Shown here piece by piece: positions 1-8,661 of a stretch of DNA of 64,000 nucleotides (within the stretch, counting starts at the first letter, position 1; each line of letters starts with the position of its first letter). A program made the translations under genes and the position numbers. The stretch covers positions 496,001 through 560,000 of the forward strand of contig NZ_JALIRS010000003.1 of assembly GCF_023337795.1 (NCBI RefSeq), read 5' to 3'. The notes beneath the pieces were generated by a model. The model was not told the DNA's origin. It was given only the letters and a program-made list of their open reading frames with translations, and searched no databases. This DNA is from Lysinibacillus sp. BPa_S21. Its GTDB lineage: Bacteria; Bacillota; Bacilli; Bacillales_A; Planococcaceae.

Positions 1-252
1 TAAATTAATCATTAATACATACTTAGCATTGCTTTCAGTAGGCAAATAATTAACAGCAGCTTCGATAGAATTAAAAATAGTAGAGTCTACATTATTAGGA
101 GCATTTTGATTTAAATAACCACATTCGATAATATCAATTTTAGCTTCGTTTAAATATTTTATAATACTAGTTATATGTGGTGAACGAAAATTCCACTTAT
201 TAATATAACCACCATCACGTAAAGTGCAATCTAAAGATTGAATATTATTCAT
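1..252 (-). CDS. Aldolase-type (HMGL-like) protein, partial
   Basis: Only the first 84 codons lie in the window; the gene runs off the left edge. The protein opens MNNIQSLDCTLRDGGY. The LDxTLRDGGY signature is typical of the catalytic TIM barrel of the HMG-CoA lyase / 4-hydroxy-2-oxovalerate aldolase / isopropylmalate synthase group, where the Asp binds the divalent metal. The start is ATG at 252, 8 bases inside the end of the kdsB-like gene, with an AAAGGG site 7 bases upstream, so the two are translationally coupled. Its place after a CMP-sugar synthetase suggests a role in making or degrading the sugar used on flagellin, which is inference. The substrate cannot be told from this fragment. 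Confidence 0.7.
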   Translation of the reverse strand, partial: MNNIQSLDCTLRDGGYINKWNFRSPHITSIIKYLNEAKIDIIECGYLNQNAPNNVDSTIFNSIEAAVNYLPTESNAKYVLMINL

Positions 253-985
253 ACGAAATCCCTTTCTTTTCAAAGATTTTACGTACTTTCTTCAAATCTT
301 CCTCCGTATCAACTGCAACTGTTTCACTATTAACTTCTATATATTGAACATACAATCCGGATTCAATAAATCTCAAAATTTCAATATCTTCAATCAATTC
401 TATTTTAGTACGTTTAGAAATTTTGAAATGTTCAAGTGCCTGTGGTAAGAATCCGTATACACAAACTTGTTTATAATAATAATATTCTAAGCTTGCCTTC
501 GGAAAAGGTGTAACACCTCTACTTAAAAAGAGACCTCTATTACCATCAGTAGTGATTACTTTTGGGATAGTTGGATTAATTAAATCTACTGGATTTTTTA
601 TTTTCGTCATGAGATTCGTGACTAAAATTTCTTGATTCTCTAACATAGGTTGTATTGCTTTATCTATTGTATCTGGCTCTATAAGTGGTTCATCACCTTG
701 GATATTCACAAATATATCCGCTTGAATTTTTTCGGCTACTTCGCATAATCTGTCAGTTCCAGTAGGATGGTCTGAAGAAGTCATCATAACTTTCAAATTA
801 TAGTTTTCACAAACAGTTTTTATTCTATCATCATCTGTTGCTACAATTACTTCCGACAGTAATTTAGATTTACTTGCTTGCTGATAAACCCACCAAATCA
901 TTGGTTTTCCTTGAATATCCGCTAAAGGCTTTCCTGGAAATCTACTTGACTGAAATCTAGCAGGAATTACTCCTAAAATTTTCAT
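245..985 (-). CDS. kdsB: KdsB-type CMP-sugar cytidylyltransferase
   Basis: This 246-residue protein matches the length and motifs of 3-deoxy-manno-octulosonate cytidylyltransferase. The N-terminal nucleotide-binding loop reads GVIPARFQSSRFPGKPL, followed by NIQGDEPLI near residue 93 and a late DIEILRFIESG segment. Such enzymes transfer CMP from CTP to Kdo or a related 2-keto acid. A Gram-positive cell has no lipopolysaccharide to use it. The position directly after a Maf-type flagellin glycosyltransferase suggests that the CMP-sugar is a donor for flagellin modification. Kdo itself or another 2-ulosonic acid are both possible. It starts 7 bases after the maf stop. Confidence 0.82.
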   Translation of the reverse strand: MKILGVIPARFQSSRFPGKPLADIQGKPMIWWVYQQASKSKLLSEVIVATDDDRIKTVCENYNLKVMMTSSDHPTGTDRLCEVAEKIQADIFVNIQGDEPLIEPDTIDKAIQPMLENQEILVTNLMTKIKNPVDLINPTIPKVITTDGNRGLFLSRGVTPFPKASLEYYYYKQVCVYGFLPQALEHFKISKRTKIELIEDIEILRFIESGLYVQYIEVNSETVAVDTEEDLKKVRKIFEKKGISYE

Positions 986-992
986 CCTAACT

Positions 993-2852
993 TCATTCCT
1001 TTATCAATAGTTGTTCTTTTTCTAATTGCATTTTCATATCTCCAAATGCCGGCTGAATGTGAACAATACATGCATAAATAGTTTTTATATAACTTCCAAA
1101 AATATCATTAAATAATTTCACTTTATCTTTTGGCAATTTAGCTTTTGCAACGTCAGGAGATTTATTAATAAAATTTTCATGTTGAACCCGAGACATAGGG
1201 ACCACTACAGTTTTGTAAAAAATATTATCTTGGAGCAAATTAAATAATTGATCAAATGCAGACAAATAAATCGGCAACATAGAAAAATTATTTTTATATG
1301 AATTATTTATTTCATTCAAATACTCTAAGCTTTTATTACCATACTTTATTAATTCATCGAAGCTATGTTCTAGCTCAACCATCTTACGCTTTACTAATCG
1401 TAAATCATATGTTGGTTCACCTTCTGTCCAATTAGATGGAACGACATTTTTGTCAGTTAAAACTTTCTCTATAACTTCATCTATATGCATAAATGTTGTA
1501 TGTTTAATAAATGCTCCATTTTTAGTTGTATTATAAACAACTAAATTCGGGTATCTTCTTAACCATAACTCCATACTCGATTTCATATTTAAAAATTCTT
1601 CATTAGTCTCTATTTCTTCACCGTATACACTTTGTGTATACTTTATATCTTTTTTATCTCGTTCAGTTATTTCTGAGCTTCTATGATTATAATTAATTCC
1701 GTCCGCATAGCGTCGATTATTTAAGAAAGCGAAATTTTGCCCCGCTAAAATAATCGGTCCAACTTCTAGTTTAATTAAAGCTTGAAGTGTCATATTCGTT
1801 ACTGAAACGGCATCATAAATAACTATTTCATTATTATACTCAAGCATATATTTCGTAAATTTATCTTGATTTAACATAAAATTAATTAACTTACCTGGAT
1901 AATTTTTAACTGTTTCAAATCCTGTAGAACTTCCGAAGCACATCGGGATATTTAACCCTCGCTCTTTCACCTCCGTCACTACAAATTGATTGGTGAAGTT
2001 TGGGTCAACACTAAAATAAGCATCTGGAATAATATCATACGACAATAATGATTTGATAGCTGATCCCATAGCAAATACATAGGCTCTATTTTCAGCTTTT
2101 ATTCTTCGAACATATTCAATATCTTCCGCTAAAGATGGGCCTGCTGAAACTAATAATACAGGCTTATTTTTAAAGTATTCTTTATTTAAATCCAATAGTA
2201 AATTAGGCGTTTTCAAAATGTTAGGGAAGTTTATAATTGGATTAATCATCCAACGTTGTTGCAATTGTGCGTTCACAGATACACTACTTTTTCTTTCTCT
2301 TAATGCAGGTAAAATTCCATCGAAAAATTTCTCTATTTCATTTCTATTTAATCTTTCCGTCACTGGAAAAATAATATCAGAAGAAAACTCAGAATAGTAT
2401 TTAAAAAAATCTACCTTGCTTACAATTTCATCACTATTAGTGAAAATTTCTACAAAATTCTCTGTATTATATTTTTTAAGATTTACTTTTGTTAGGAATT
2501 GTTTCAATATGCTAACATTAGGTTCAAAAATAGAAAACTTTATCTTCGGATTCAATTCTAAAATTTGTTTTATATGATAACCCAATCCTGTTCCAATAAA
2601 TAACAAATGGTCATATTTCGTTAAATCTCCTAATTGGTTAACAAAAGTTTCTGCTTCTTGTATAGGATTATATTTACTATGAAAGTAAACTTTTTTTTGA
2701 TTTTCTTGTGTGAGGACTAGAGTTGGAACCCCTACCTTTGTTTCTTCTACATCTAATTCTATTTCCTCTTCATATGTATTTAATCTTTTATATAACTTTT
2801 CATTCATCTTTTTTAATATTTGTAAGTTATCAAAATAATGCATAAAGTTCAT
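993..2852 (-). CDS. Maf-type motility accessory glycosyltransferase (DUF115/MptE-like)
   Basis: This 619-residue protein has the Maf layout. An N-terminal region carries a Rossmann-like LLFIGTGLGYHIKQILE stretch near residue 85. The central DUF115 domain has SAGPSLAEDIEYV (about 235), MGSAIKSLLSYDIIPDAYFSVDP (in two overlapping parts, about 263-285) and LAGQNFAF (about 370), and a helical C-terminal domain follows. Maf proteins transfer CMP-activated nonulosonic acids to flagellin Ser/Thr before export. The neighbouring KdsB suggests a Kdo-like donor here. The AAGGAG site sits only 3 bases before the first ATG (2852) and 12 before the second (2843), so the exact start is unsettled. The gene follows the 118-residue gene without a gap. 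Confidence 0.82.
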   Translation of the reverse strand: MNFMHYFDNLQILKKMNEKLYKRLNTYEEEIELDVEETKVGVPTLVLTQENQKKVYFHSKYNPIQEAETFVNQLGDLTKYDHLLFIGTGLGYHIKQILELNPKIKFSIFEPNVSILKQFLTKVNLKKYNTENFVEIFTNSDEIVSKVDFFKYYSEFSSDIIFPVTERLNRNEIEKFFDGILPALRERKSSVSVNAQLQQRWMINPIINFPNILKTPNLLLDLNKEYFKNKPVLLVSAGPSLAEDIEYVRRIKAENRAYVFAMGSAIKSLLSYDIIPDAYFSVDPNFTNQFVVTEVKERGLNIPMCFGSSTGFETVKNYPGKLINFMLNQDKFTKYMLEYNNEIVIYDAVSVTNMTLQALIKLEVGPIILAGQNFAFLNNRRYADGINYNHRSSEITERDKKDIKYTQSVYGEEIETNEEFLNMKSSMELWLRRYPNLVVYNTTKNGAFIKHTTFMHIDEVIEKVLTDKNVVPSNWTEGEPTYDLRLVKRKMVELEHSFDELIKYGNKSLEYLNEINNSYKNNFSMLPIYLSAFDQLFNLLQDNIFYKTVVVPMSRVQHENFINKSPDVAKAKLPKDKVKLFNDIFGSYIKTIYACIVHIQPAFGDMKMQLEKEQLLIKE

Positions 2853-3209
2853 CTACTCCTTTGATTCAATAACCCATTCTGAGGCACTATCAAAAACATT
2901 AGGAAGTTCGTATTCAAAAATATCTGCAAGCATGACATAATCCTTATTCTCCAAGGCTTCATTAATATCATTAAAATATATAGAAGCCTCATGTATACGA
3001 CTTTTTACAGTGTAACCGATTTCTGTGAATTTCTTTTCTACATCTAAAAGCCATTGCAAACCCTCAGCGAATTGTTCAATATAAAGAATCGCTTCAGCTG
3101 TATTTGAACTACGTATTTTAAAGGCAATATCTTTACATCCATTTGTTACTTTGCTTATATAGTCAAAATAAGATTGTTTAATATCATTAATTAGTTGTTG
3201 ATCCATCAT
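2853..3209 (-). CDS. Small helical protein between flagellin and Maf
   Basis: This encodes 118 residues, predicted almost wholly alpha-helical and acidic at the C terminus, with no signal peptide or membrane segment. I do not recognise the family. A GGAG site lies 6 bases before the first of two ATG codons. The 3' end supplies the ribosome binding site of maf, so the two are probably co-translated. The position between hag and maf suggests a cytoplasmic partner of flagellin or of the glycosyltransferase, for example an adaptor or chaperone. That role is inferred from context only. Confidence 0.65.
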   Translation of the reverse strand: MMDQQLINDIKQSYFDYISKVTNGCKDIAFKIRSSNTAEAILYIEQFAEGLQWLLDVEKKFTEIGYTVKSRIHEASIYFNDINEALENKDYVMLADIFEYELPNVFDSASEWVIESKE

Positions 3210-3265
3210 ATATCACTCCATTTCTTACTCCTTATATCGACAACTTTCATCAATAATTTAAACCA

Positions 3266-3305
3266 AAATAAAAAAACTAGCCTTCAAATTGAAGACTAGT
3301 TTTAA
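3266..3305 (-). terminator. hag terminator
   Basis: On the minus strand AAAACTAG, one unpaired base and CTTCAA pair across a tiny loop with TTGAAG and CTAGTTTT, followed by a run of seven T. It sits 12 bases after the flagellin stop, and should keep most transcripts from reaching the glycosylation genes. Confidence 0.8.
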
Positions 3306-3316
3306 ATGGTTATCAA

Positions 3317-4474
3317 TTAACCTAATAATTGAAGTACACCTTGTGGTTGTTGGTTTGCTTGAGCAAGCATTGATTGAGCAGCTTGCATTAAGATGTTGTT
3401 CTTAGTGAACTGCATCATTTCAGCAGCCATATCTGTATCACGGATACGTGATTCAGCAGCTGTTAAGTTTTCAGAAGTAGCACCTAGGTTGTTAATTGTG
3501 TGCTCTAAACGGTTTTGAACAGCACCTAAGTTAGAACGTGTATTAGAAACAGATTTAATTGCTGAATCTAAAGTTGTAATAGCTTCGTCTGCTGATGTTT
3601 GAGAAGAGATATCTAAACCACCAAATGTTACAACTTCACCTGCTGCTGCAGCTTTCTTTAACTCACCAGTTGTTGAGTTGTAGTAACCATCTTCTTTAGC
3701 AACTACTGCAGATTTAGCAGTTCTAATTACAGCATCTTGAGCGAATTCAGCATAATCAGCTTGTTTTGAAGCACTTAATGCACTAAAAGTTGCTGTATCC
3801 ATAACTGTAGTATCTGAACCATCTTTTTTATAGTAACCTGCTGCTGTTGCTTTCACTTCTGTCACAGCTTGCTTAACTTCAGAACCTTTTGCTTTATAAT
3901 CGTAAGTAACACCACCAGCTGTTACTTGGTTAGTTGTACCAGCAGTTGCTTTTTTTACTCCTTCTTCTAAACCTAAAGCTTTTGAAGAAGTGTCGCCAAT
4001 TGATAATTTAATATTTTGAGATTCGTTAGCACCGATGTGGAATACTTTAGATGAGAAGTTACCATCTAATAATTTTTGAGTGTTGAACTCTGTGTCAGTT
4101 GAAATACGAGTAATTTCTTCGCGTAATTGCTCGATTTCTTTTTGAAGTGCGTCACGGTCTTCAGTAACGTTTGTGTCGTTAGCAGATTGTACTGCTAATT
4201 CACGCATACGTTGTAAAATTGAGTGAGTTTCGTTTAATGCACCCTCAGCAGTTTGGATTAAAGAAATTGAGTCTTGAGAGTTTTTAGTTGCCATGTCAAG
4301 ACCACGGATTTGTCCACGCATTTTTTCAGAGATTGCTAAACCAGCAGCATCGTCACCAGCGCGGTTGATTTTGTAACCAGAAGATAATTTCTCAAGGTTT
4401 TTAGAAGCTTGAGTGTTGTTGAAGCCTAAGTTACGGTGTGTGTTTAAAGCTGAAATGTTGTGTTGAATTCTCAT
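3317..4474 (-). CDS. hag: Flagellin
   Basis: This 385-residue filament protein has classic conserved D0/D1 ends. The N terminus begins [16 protein letters not shown], with [21 protein letters not shown] near residue 30 in two overlapping parts. The C terminus has [14 protein letters not shown] and ends [10 protein letters not shown]. It has no signal peptide, as expected for type III export. It is about 80 residues longer than the roughly 304-residue B. subtilis Hag. The extra length is a variable Ala/Lys/Thr-rich surface segment at about residues 170-280, rich in Ser/Thr that could carry glycans. The ribosome binding site AAGGAGG lies 7 bases before the ATG. The leader carries a sigma-D promoter and CsrA-type sites. 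Confidence 0.97.
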   Translation of the reverse strand: MRIQHNISALNTHRNLGFNNTQASKNLEKLSSGYKINRAGDDAAGLAISEKMRGQIRGLDMATKNSQDSISLIQTAEGALNETHSILQRMRELAVQSANDTNVTEDRDALQKEIEQLREEITRISTDTEFNTQKLLDGNFSSKVFHIGANESQNIKLSIGDTSSKALGLEEGVKKATAGTTNQVTAGGVTYDYKAKGSEVKQAVTEVKATAAGYYKKDGSDTTVMDTATFSALSASKQADYAEFAQDAVIRTAKSAVVAKEDGYYNSTTGELKKAAAAGEVVTFGGLDISSQTSADEAITTLDSAIKSVSNTRSNLGAVQNRLEHTINNLGATSENLTAAESRIRDTDMAAEMMQFTKNNILMQAAQSMLAQANQQPQGVLQLLG

Positions 4475-4524
4475 TTGGAATTCCTCCTTGAATGTTTGTT
4501 TTGTTATTCCACATCCGTGTGGAA
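4475..4524 (-). promoter_or_regulatory. CsrA-binding leader of hag
   Basis: The untranslated leader has a perfect stem TTCCACA/TGTGGAA (4507-4524) that presents GGA in its loop in the context ACACGGATGT, which fits the known CsrA preference (ACANGGAUGU in a hairpin loop). A second GGA lies in the Shine-Dalgarno sequence AAGGAGGAATTCC. Two such sites, one covering the ribosome binding site, match the arrangement by which B. subtilis CsrA represses hag translation until FliW removes it. Binding is inferred from sequence. Confidence 0.7.
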
Positions 4525-4564
4525 TATCGGATTAGGTAGTATGTATGTACTTCCTGCCCCTTAC

Positions 4565-4597
4565 AATCTATATATCGTATTTAGTTGGAAATGTTTA
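4565..4597 (-). promoter_or_regulatory. Sigma-D promoter of hag
   Basis: On the minus strand the -35 element TAAA (4594-4597) is separated by 14 bases from TACGATAT (4572-4579), close to the sigma-D consensus TAAA-N15-GCCGATAT. Transcription would start near 4565 and give a leader of about 90 bases that contains the CsrA hairpin. A second CGATAT at 4523-4529 lacks a -35 and would cut into the hairpin. Confidence 0.72.
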
Positions 4598-4670
4598 ATA
4601 GTTTTTTAAAAGTTTTTTTATTTTTTATGTAATATATTACTAGATTAAAATTATCACTAAAAAGTATTCT

Positions 4671-4889
4671 TTATTTCTTCTTTAACTGTTCTAAGAAGCT
4701 TGATGCTGCTGATAAAGCTTCCTTATTCTGTGCTTGGATAGCTTCAAAAACTTCGGATCTATGCACTTTAACTGTTTTTGGCGCGACAATTCCGATTTTA
4801 ATTTGCTCACCTTCGACAGCTAGTATTTTAATTTCGATTTGATCGCCAATCATTATAGATTCGTCTTTTTTTCGGGATAGTACTAGCAT
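4671..4889 (-). CDS. csrA: Carbon storage regulator CsrA
   Basis: This 72-residue RNA-binding protein opens [20 protein letters not shown] and keeps the conserved [10 protein letters not shown] segment, the RNA-contacting part of the dimer. It has the usual family length. In Bacillus it represses translation of hag mRNA and is held inactive by FliW. Its ATG overlaps the fliW stop by one base (TAATG), which couples synthesis of the regulator and its antagonist. The target leader lies just downstream. Confidence 0.97.
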   Translation of the reverse strand: MLVLSRKKDESIMIGDQIEIKILAVEGEQIKIGIVAPKTVKVHRSEVFEAIQAQNKEALSAASSFLEQLKKK

Positions 4890-5332
4890 TATTTCGCACT
4901 TCCTTCCAATCTTTGCATTGGATAACGTAATGAATAAGATTTATTATCTTGAAGAACAATTTGTTTACCGCATTTTTTACCCATGTTAATGATTAAAGGT
5001 GCAAGTAAGTTAATCGTTGAGTCTTGGAATGTTTCCTTCATTGTTACAATAGAGTATGTAAGTACATCCTCTTCCTTCCCAATTTGTAGCTGCTCACGAT
5101 CATCTTCACTTATATCAAAGCTGTAATCTTTTTTAAAGGCGAACGGATAGGCAACTACAAAACCAATTTCCACATTATCAACAGATTGCAGTATTGCTAA
5201 AGGAAGGTCTGCATCTATAGGTAATAAAACAAATTTTTTTTCATTCTCTAACCCAAGTAAACCATGTTCAAACGTTAAGATGTCCTGTTCCCCAATTTCG
5301 ATTTCACCTAAAAATTTAGTAGCAATTTTCAT
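4889..5332 (-). CDS. fliW: Flagellar assembly factor FliW
   Basis: FliW binds either flagellin or CsrA. When flagellin is exported, freed FliW sequesters CsrA and flagellin translation resumes. The 147-residue product has the FliW beta-barrel core, with [20 protein letters not shown] near residue 20 and NLLAPLIIN near 105. An in-frame ATG at 5374 would add 14 residues and lies inside the yviE-like gene. The start at 5332 begins with the conserved [13 protein letters not shown] and has AAAGGAG 11 bases upstream. It is coupled to csrA by a one-base overlap. Confidence 0.95.
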   Translation of the reverse strand: MKIATKFLGEIEIGEQDILTFEHGLLGLENEKKFVLLPIDADLPLAILQSVDNVEIGFVVAYPFAFKKDYSFDISEDDREQLQIGKEEDVLTYSIVTMKETFQDSTINLLAPLIINMGKKCGKQIVLQDNKSYSLRYPMQRLEGSAK

Positions 5333-5348
5333 TCTTTTATACGCTCCT

Positions 5349-5912
5349 TTAAATGACGACATTGATGTCAACATCCGGTCTTTGTACCATTGTACCAGTT
5401 ACTTTTCCTGGTGTGTATTCGTGTATTGGTTTGTTCACTTTTGCGTCAATTATTGGCTCTCTACGTTGGATATTGACGTCCGTTGTCCCAGGTGTATAGT
5501 CGATTTTGACAGATCCTACAGAGGGTACAAACTTAATATTAAATTGCACTTGGTGGGGACCATGATTTTGTTTTGCTATACCCTGAATCGTCGCACGCCC
5601 ATGTCCTTTACCCGCGTTATCCATCATTTGACGTCCCTCTCTCGCTCTTCGCGCCATCCCATTTAAAACCTCTTGTTTACCTTTCTCTGCGTAGTTTGCG
5701 CTTGATTCCAGAGGTCCGATTAATCCTAAATCTCGTCTAGCCTGAGAAGAATCGATTTTAAGTACACCCCGGGTTGTATTTATTTCAAGTATGGCTGCGG
5801 GTTGTTCAATATGCTGTGTTGCTTTTGGTTGTTTAATATATTGTTGTGGTTTAGCTATATTAAGGTCTAATTTAGCATCTGTTGTGTGAATTTGAATTTG
5901 AGGGAGTCTCAT
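5349..5912 (-). CDS. yviE: YviE-like flagellar-operon protein (DUF6470 type)
   Basis: This is a 187-residue protein in the slot that yviE occupies between flgL and fliW in Bacillus. It opens [17 protein letters not shown], has a basic middle ([20 protein letters not shown], about residues 85-105) and a beta-rich C terminus with repeated VDIN/VNIQ patterns. It has no signal peptide or membrane segment. The biochemical role is not established. The identification rests on gene order plus the [13 protein letters not shown] start. AAAGGAG lies 9 bases before the ATG. Confidence 0.78.
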   Translation of the reverse strand: MRLPQIQIHTTDAKLDLNIAKPQQYIKQPKATQHIEQPAAILEINTTRGVLKIDSSQARRDLGLIGPLESSANYAEKGKQEVLNGMARRAREGRQMMDNAGKGHGRATIQGIAKQNHGPHQVQFNIKFVPSVGSVKIDYTPGTTDVNIQRREPIIDAKVNKPIHEYTPGKVTGTMVQRPDVDINVVI

Positions 5913-5931
5913 TCTACTTCTCTCCTTTCAA

Positions 5932-5970
5932 GAAAAGCGTCTGAACAAAATGTCCAAACGCTTCTTTTTA
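5932..5970 (-). terminator. Possible weak attenuator between flgL and yviE
   Basis: An imperfect hairpin pairs AAGCGTNTG with CANACGCTT around a loop of about 10 bases, followed by TTTTC. It sits just before the yviE ribosome binding site and could lower expression of the distal genes. The T-tract is weak. Confidence 0.35.
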
Positions 5971-6035
5971 ATATTATGCGTTAAAACTTCTCAAAATCTG
6001 ACGCTTTTTGTAGAAATTTAAATAAGCAAGACTAT

Positions 6036-6983
6036 TTATCTAATAAAATCTACTAATGTTTGTTGAATAATCTTTGCCCCTACAGATAATGCTGCCTGAT
6101 GAATAGCGTCTTGCGTTACCATTTCTGTAATTGCTTTCGCATAATCAACGTCTTCATTCTCAGACATTTGCTTTGTTACACTTACTTCTCGGATAGAAAG
6201 ACGATTCTCCATTAACTCTACACGATTTTGTCGAGCACCAACGTCAGCTTGCGCTTCCAAAATTTTATTGTGCATATTTGTAATATCATCAGACTTACTA
6301 TCTGTTTTAAATCCACCAAGAGCTTCACCGATTTCTTCACCTGTTGCCGGTCCTGGTAACCTTTCTGGATCTAGAAGATTTGAAATCTTACCCATTAGTG
6401 CATCGATATCTCCGAATAACTCTGTTCCGGGAGTATTCACTTTCATTTGGATTCCATCATATACTTCAATTTCTACATCACCATTAGGTGCATTTATAGC
6501 TGAATTTATAATTTTAGTACCATCAGTATTTGGAGGTGTAGCTTCAACGAATAACGGCTTACTAGTATTCGTACCACTAAAAATATAACGATCAGCAATC
6601 TTTGTGTTACCTACATCCTGAATTTGTTGACGAATCTGATCAATTTCAGCTTTAATTTTCGCACGTTCATCTGGTGTATTCGTATCATTGGCTGCCTGAA
6701 TCACAAGCTCACGCACACGCTTCATCTGTTCGCCAACTTGGTTTAAAGATTCGTCTGTTGTGTCGATCCAGTTATTAACTTCGTTCATATTACGTGTATA
6801 TTGTTCAACTTGACCTAAATCACGGCGATAGCCCATTCCTTTTACTGCTATTACAGGATCGTCAGAAGGGCGAGTAATTTTAGACCCTGAAGTGATTTGA
6901 TCTTGTAGCTTAGACATTTTACCGTAACTATTATTTAAATTTAAAAGCATGTTATTCGATAACATGGATTGTGTTACGCGCAT
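6036..6983 (-). CDS. flgL: Flagellar hook-filament junction protein FlgL
   Basis: FlgL (HAP3) joins FlgK to the filament. The 315-residue protein has the flagellin-like N terminus MRVTQSMLSNNMLLNLNNSY with the conserved GSKITRPSDDP segment (about residues 33-44), a helical D1 (RVRELVIQAANDTNTPDERA, about 90-110), a variable middle and a C-terminal helix ending QQTLVDFIR. Length and order match the family. It follows flgK by 40 bases. The ribosome binding site AAAGGGG is 11 bases before the ATG. Confidence 0.95.
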   Translation of the reverse strand: MRVTQSMLSNNMLLNLNNSYGKMSKLQDQITSGSKITRPSDDPVIAVKGMGYRRDLGQVEQYTRNMNEVNNWIDTTDESLNQVGEQMKRVRELVIQAANDTNTPDERAKIKAEIDQIRQQIQDVGNTKIADRYIFSGTNTSKPLFVEATPPNTDGTKIINSAINAPNGDVEIEVYDGIQMKVNTPGTELFGDIDALMGKISNLLDPERLPGPATGEEIGEALGGFKTDSKSDDITNMHNKILEAQADVGARQNRVELMENRLSIREVSVTKQMSENEDVDYAKAITEMVTQDAIHQAALSVGAKIIQQTLVDFIR

Positions 6984-7023
6984 TTTTTTATAGCCCCTTT
7001 CTATCGTAATGCTAGAGTATTTT

Positions 7024-8595
7024 CTATAGTCCTACTCGGCCCATGCCGTTAATAATTTTGTCTAATGTTTCATCGACAACAGTTATCATACGAGCATTCG
7101 CATTATAAGCTTGTTGGAATGTAATCATATTTGTCATTTCTTCATCAAGGGACACTGAACTTACTGAGGCGCGATTACCAGAAAGTGTTACTAATAATTT
7201 TTCAGAAGTCATGTTTAAGCGATAAGCTTCTTCACCATCAGTTCCTAGTTTCCCAATCATTCCTTGATAGAAAGAATTAAATGTCGCACCATCTAAACCA
7301 GTTTGGGTTTTTGATTGAAGATTAGCAAGTTCAAGGGCCATTTTACCATTTCCTTCTTCATTCGGTTTAGAAGAGGCAGCAAATTTAGAAGGATCATCTA
7401 TAAAAACTTGATTTAACTTAATATTGCCAGCAGTTATTTTTGTTCCTCCGTCTTCCTTAATAAAGAAATCTAATGCCTTATCTTGATTACCCGTTAAATC
7501 ATAGCCTTCCTTATGCTTGTCATTGAAGACTTTTGCAAATTCAGCTGCCAAATCATCAAGGTCAGCTAACATTTCGAAATAATAACCTTTTGTACCAATG
7601 ACGTTACCATTAATATCCTTCTCAGCATATCCGTACGAATCAATAAGGGATAACAGTTTCCCTTTACCTGGTTCTAACTGGTCATATGAAATTGATTCTG
7701 TTGTGCCATCAAGTCCATTTACTTGAATAGACGAGAACACACTAGATAAGTCGTTACCATCAATTTGCTTTGAACCGACAGTGCCATTTACTTCGATAGT
7801 AGCAAAGTCTCTACCATTCACTAGCTCAATCTCTTTATCTGTACCAAATGGTTTGATTACAACTGTAAGGCTTCCTTCAGCCACAGCACTAGCATTTCCG
7901 CCTGATGGGACACGTTTAATGGATACAGGTATGTAATTATTTAATTCATCGATTAAAACATCACGTGCATCGTATAAGTCGTTCGGTACATGACCATTTG
8001 GTTCTACTTCCTGCACTTGTTTATTGATAGCAGCAATTTGTTTTAGAAGTGAATTGATACGATTTGTCGCTACATTAATTTCATTTCCTATGTTACCTTG
8101 AATTGTTCTTAGCTGCTTGTCCATATATCTAAATGATTCTGCTAGGTGATCCGCACGTTGCATGGCAACTTTACGAGAGGCCATATTTTCTGGGTTTGTA
8201 CTGACATCTTGAAGCCCTTTCCAGAACTGTTCTAATGCTGCGTTTAAACCATAAAGAGACGGTTCGTCCATTATATCTTCCATTTGAGAAATCGCATTTG
8301 AACGTGCTTCCCAATAGCCTAGTTTGTTTGTTTCTTGACGGAATTGACGGTCGACAAATTCGTCACGGACACGTTGAATCGATCCAGCTTCAACGCCAGT
8401 TCCAAGATGCCCAGGATAGTTAGGTTGATTTAAACCTGCTTGTGGGAAACCTTGCGTTGCTTGCATATTTACTCGTTGACGAGAGTAGCCTAATGTATTT
8501 GCATTGGAAATATTATGTCCAGTTGTATATAAAGCTGTTTGTTGTGTAAATAAACCACGTTTACTTGCTTCTAAGCCCATAAATGTTGAGCGCAT
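7024..8595 (-). CDS. flgK: Flagellar hook-associated protein FlgK
   Basis: FlgK (HAP1) is the first junction protein on the hook. The 523-residue protein begins MRSTFMGLEASKRGLFTQQ with the signature ALYTTGHNISNANTLGYSRQ near residue 21. It ends with SVSLDEEMTNMITFQQAYNA plus NARMITVVDETLDKIINGM, the conserved C-terminal helix. The middle is the usual variable beta region. GGAGG lies 7 bases before the ATG. It is co-transcribed with flgN upstream and flgL downstream. Confidence 0.96.
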   Translation of the reverse strand: MRSTFMGLEASKRGLFTQQTALYTTGHNISNANTLGYSRQRVNMQATQGFPQAGLNQPNYPGHLGTGVEAGSIQRVRDEFVDRQFRQETNKLGYWEARSNAISQMEDIMDEPSLYGLNAALEQFWKGLQDVSTNPENMASRKVAMQRADHLAESFRYMDKQLRTIQGNIGNEINVATNRINSLLKQIAAINKQVQEVEPNGHVPNDLYDARDVLIDELNNYIPVSIKRVPSGGNASAVAEGSLTVVIKPFGTDKEIELVNGRDFATIEVNGTVGSKQIDGNDLSSVFSSIQVNGLDGTTESISYDQLEPGKGKLLSLIDSYGYAEKDINGNVIGTKGYYFEMLADLDDLAAEFAKVFNDKHKEGYDLTGNQDKALDFFIKEDGGTKITAGNIKLNQVFIDDPSKFAASSKPNEEGNGKMALELANLQSKTQTGLDGATFNSFYQGMIGKLGTDGEEAYRLNMTSEKLLVTLSGNRASVSSVSLDEEMTNMITFQQAYNANARMITVVDETLDKIINGMGRVGL

Positions 8596-8661
8596 TCTTT
8601 TTCCTCCTTTTTATGAACGTTTTTCATTCCAAGCAAACGTTTCTTGCGTGGGTGCAAGAAA

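Noticed and set aside
245-985. KdsB as sign of Gram-negative DNA or contamination
   Set aside because: Base use matches the neighbours, and the gene is coupled to Maf and hag in a Bacillus-type operon.
4523-4531. Second CGATAT near hag as the promoter -10
   Set aside because: No TAAA at the right distance, and a start there would remove half of the CsrA hairpin.
5280-5666. 128-codon plus-strand frame
   Set aside because: It is antisense to fliW and the yviE-like gene and has no ribosome site.
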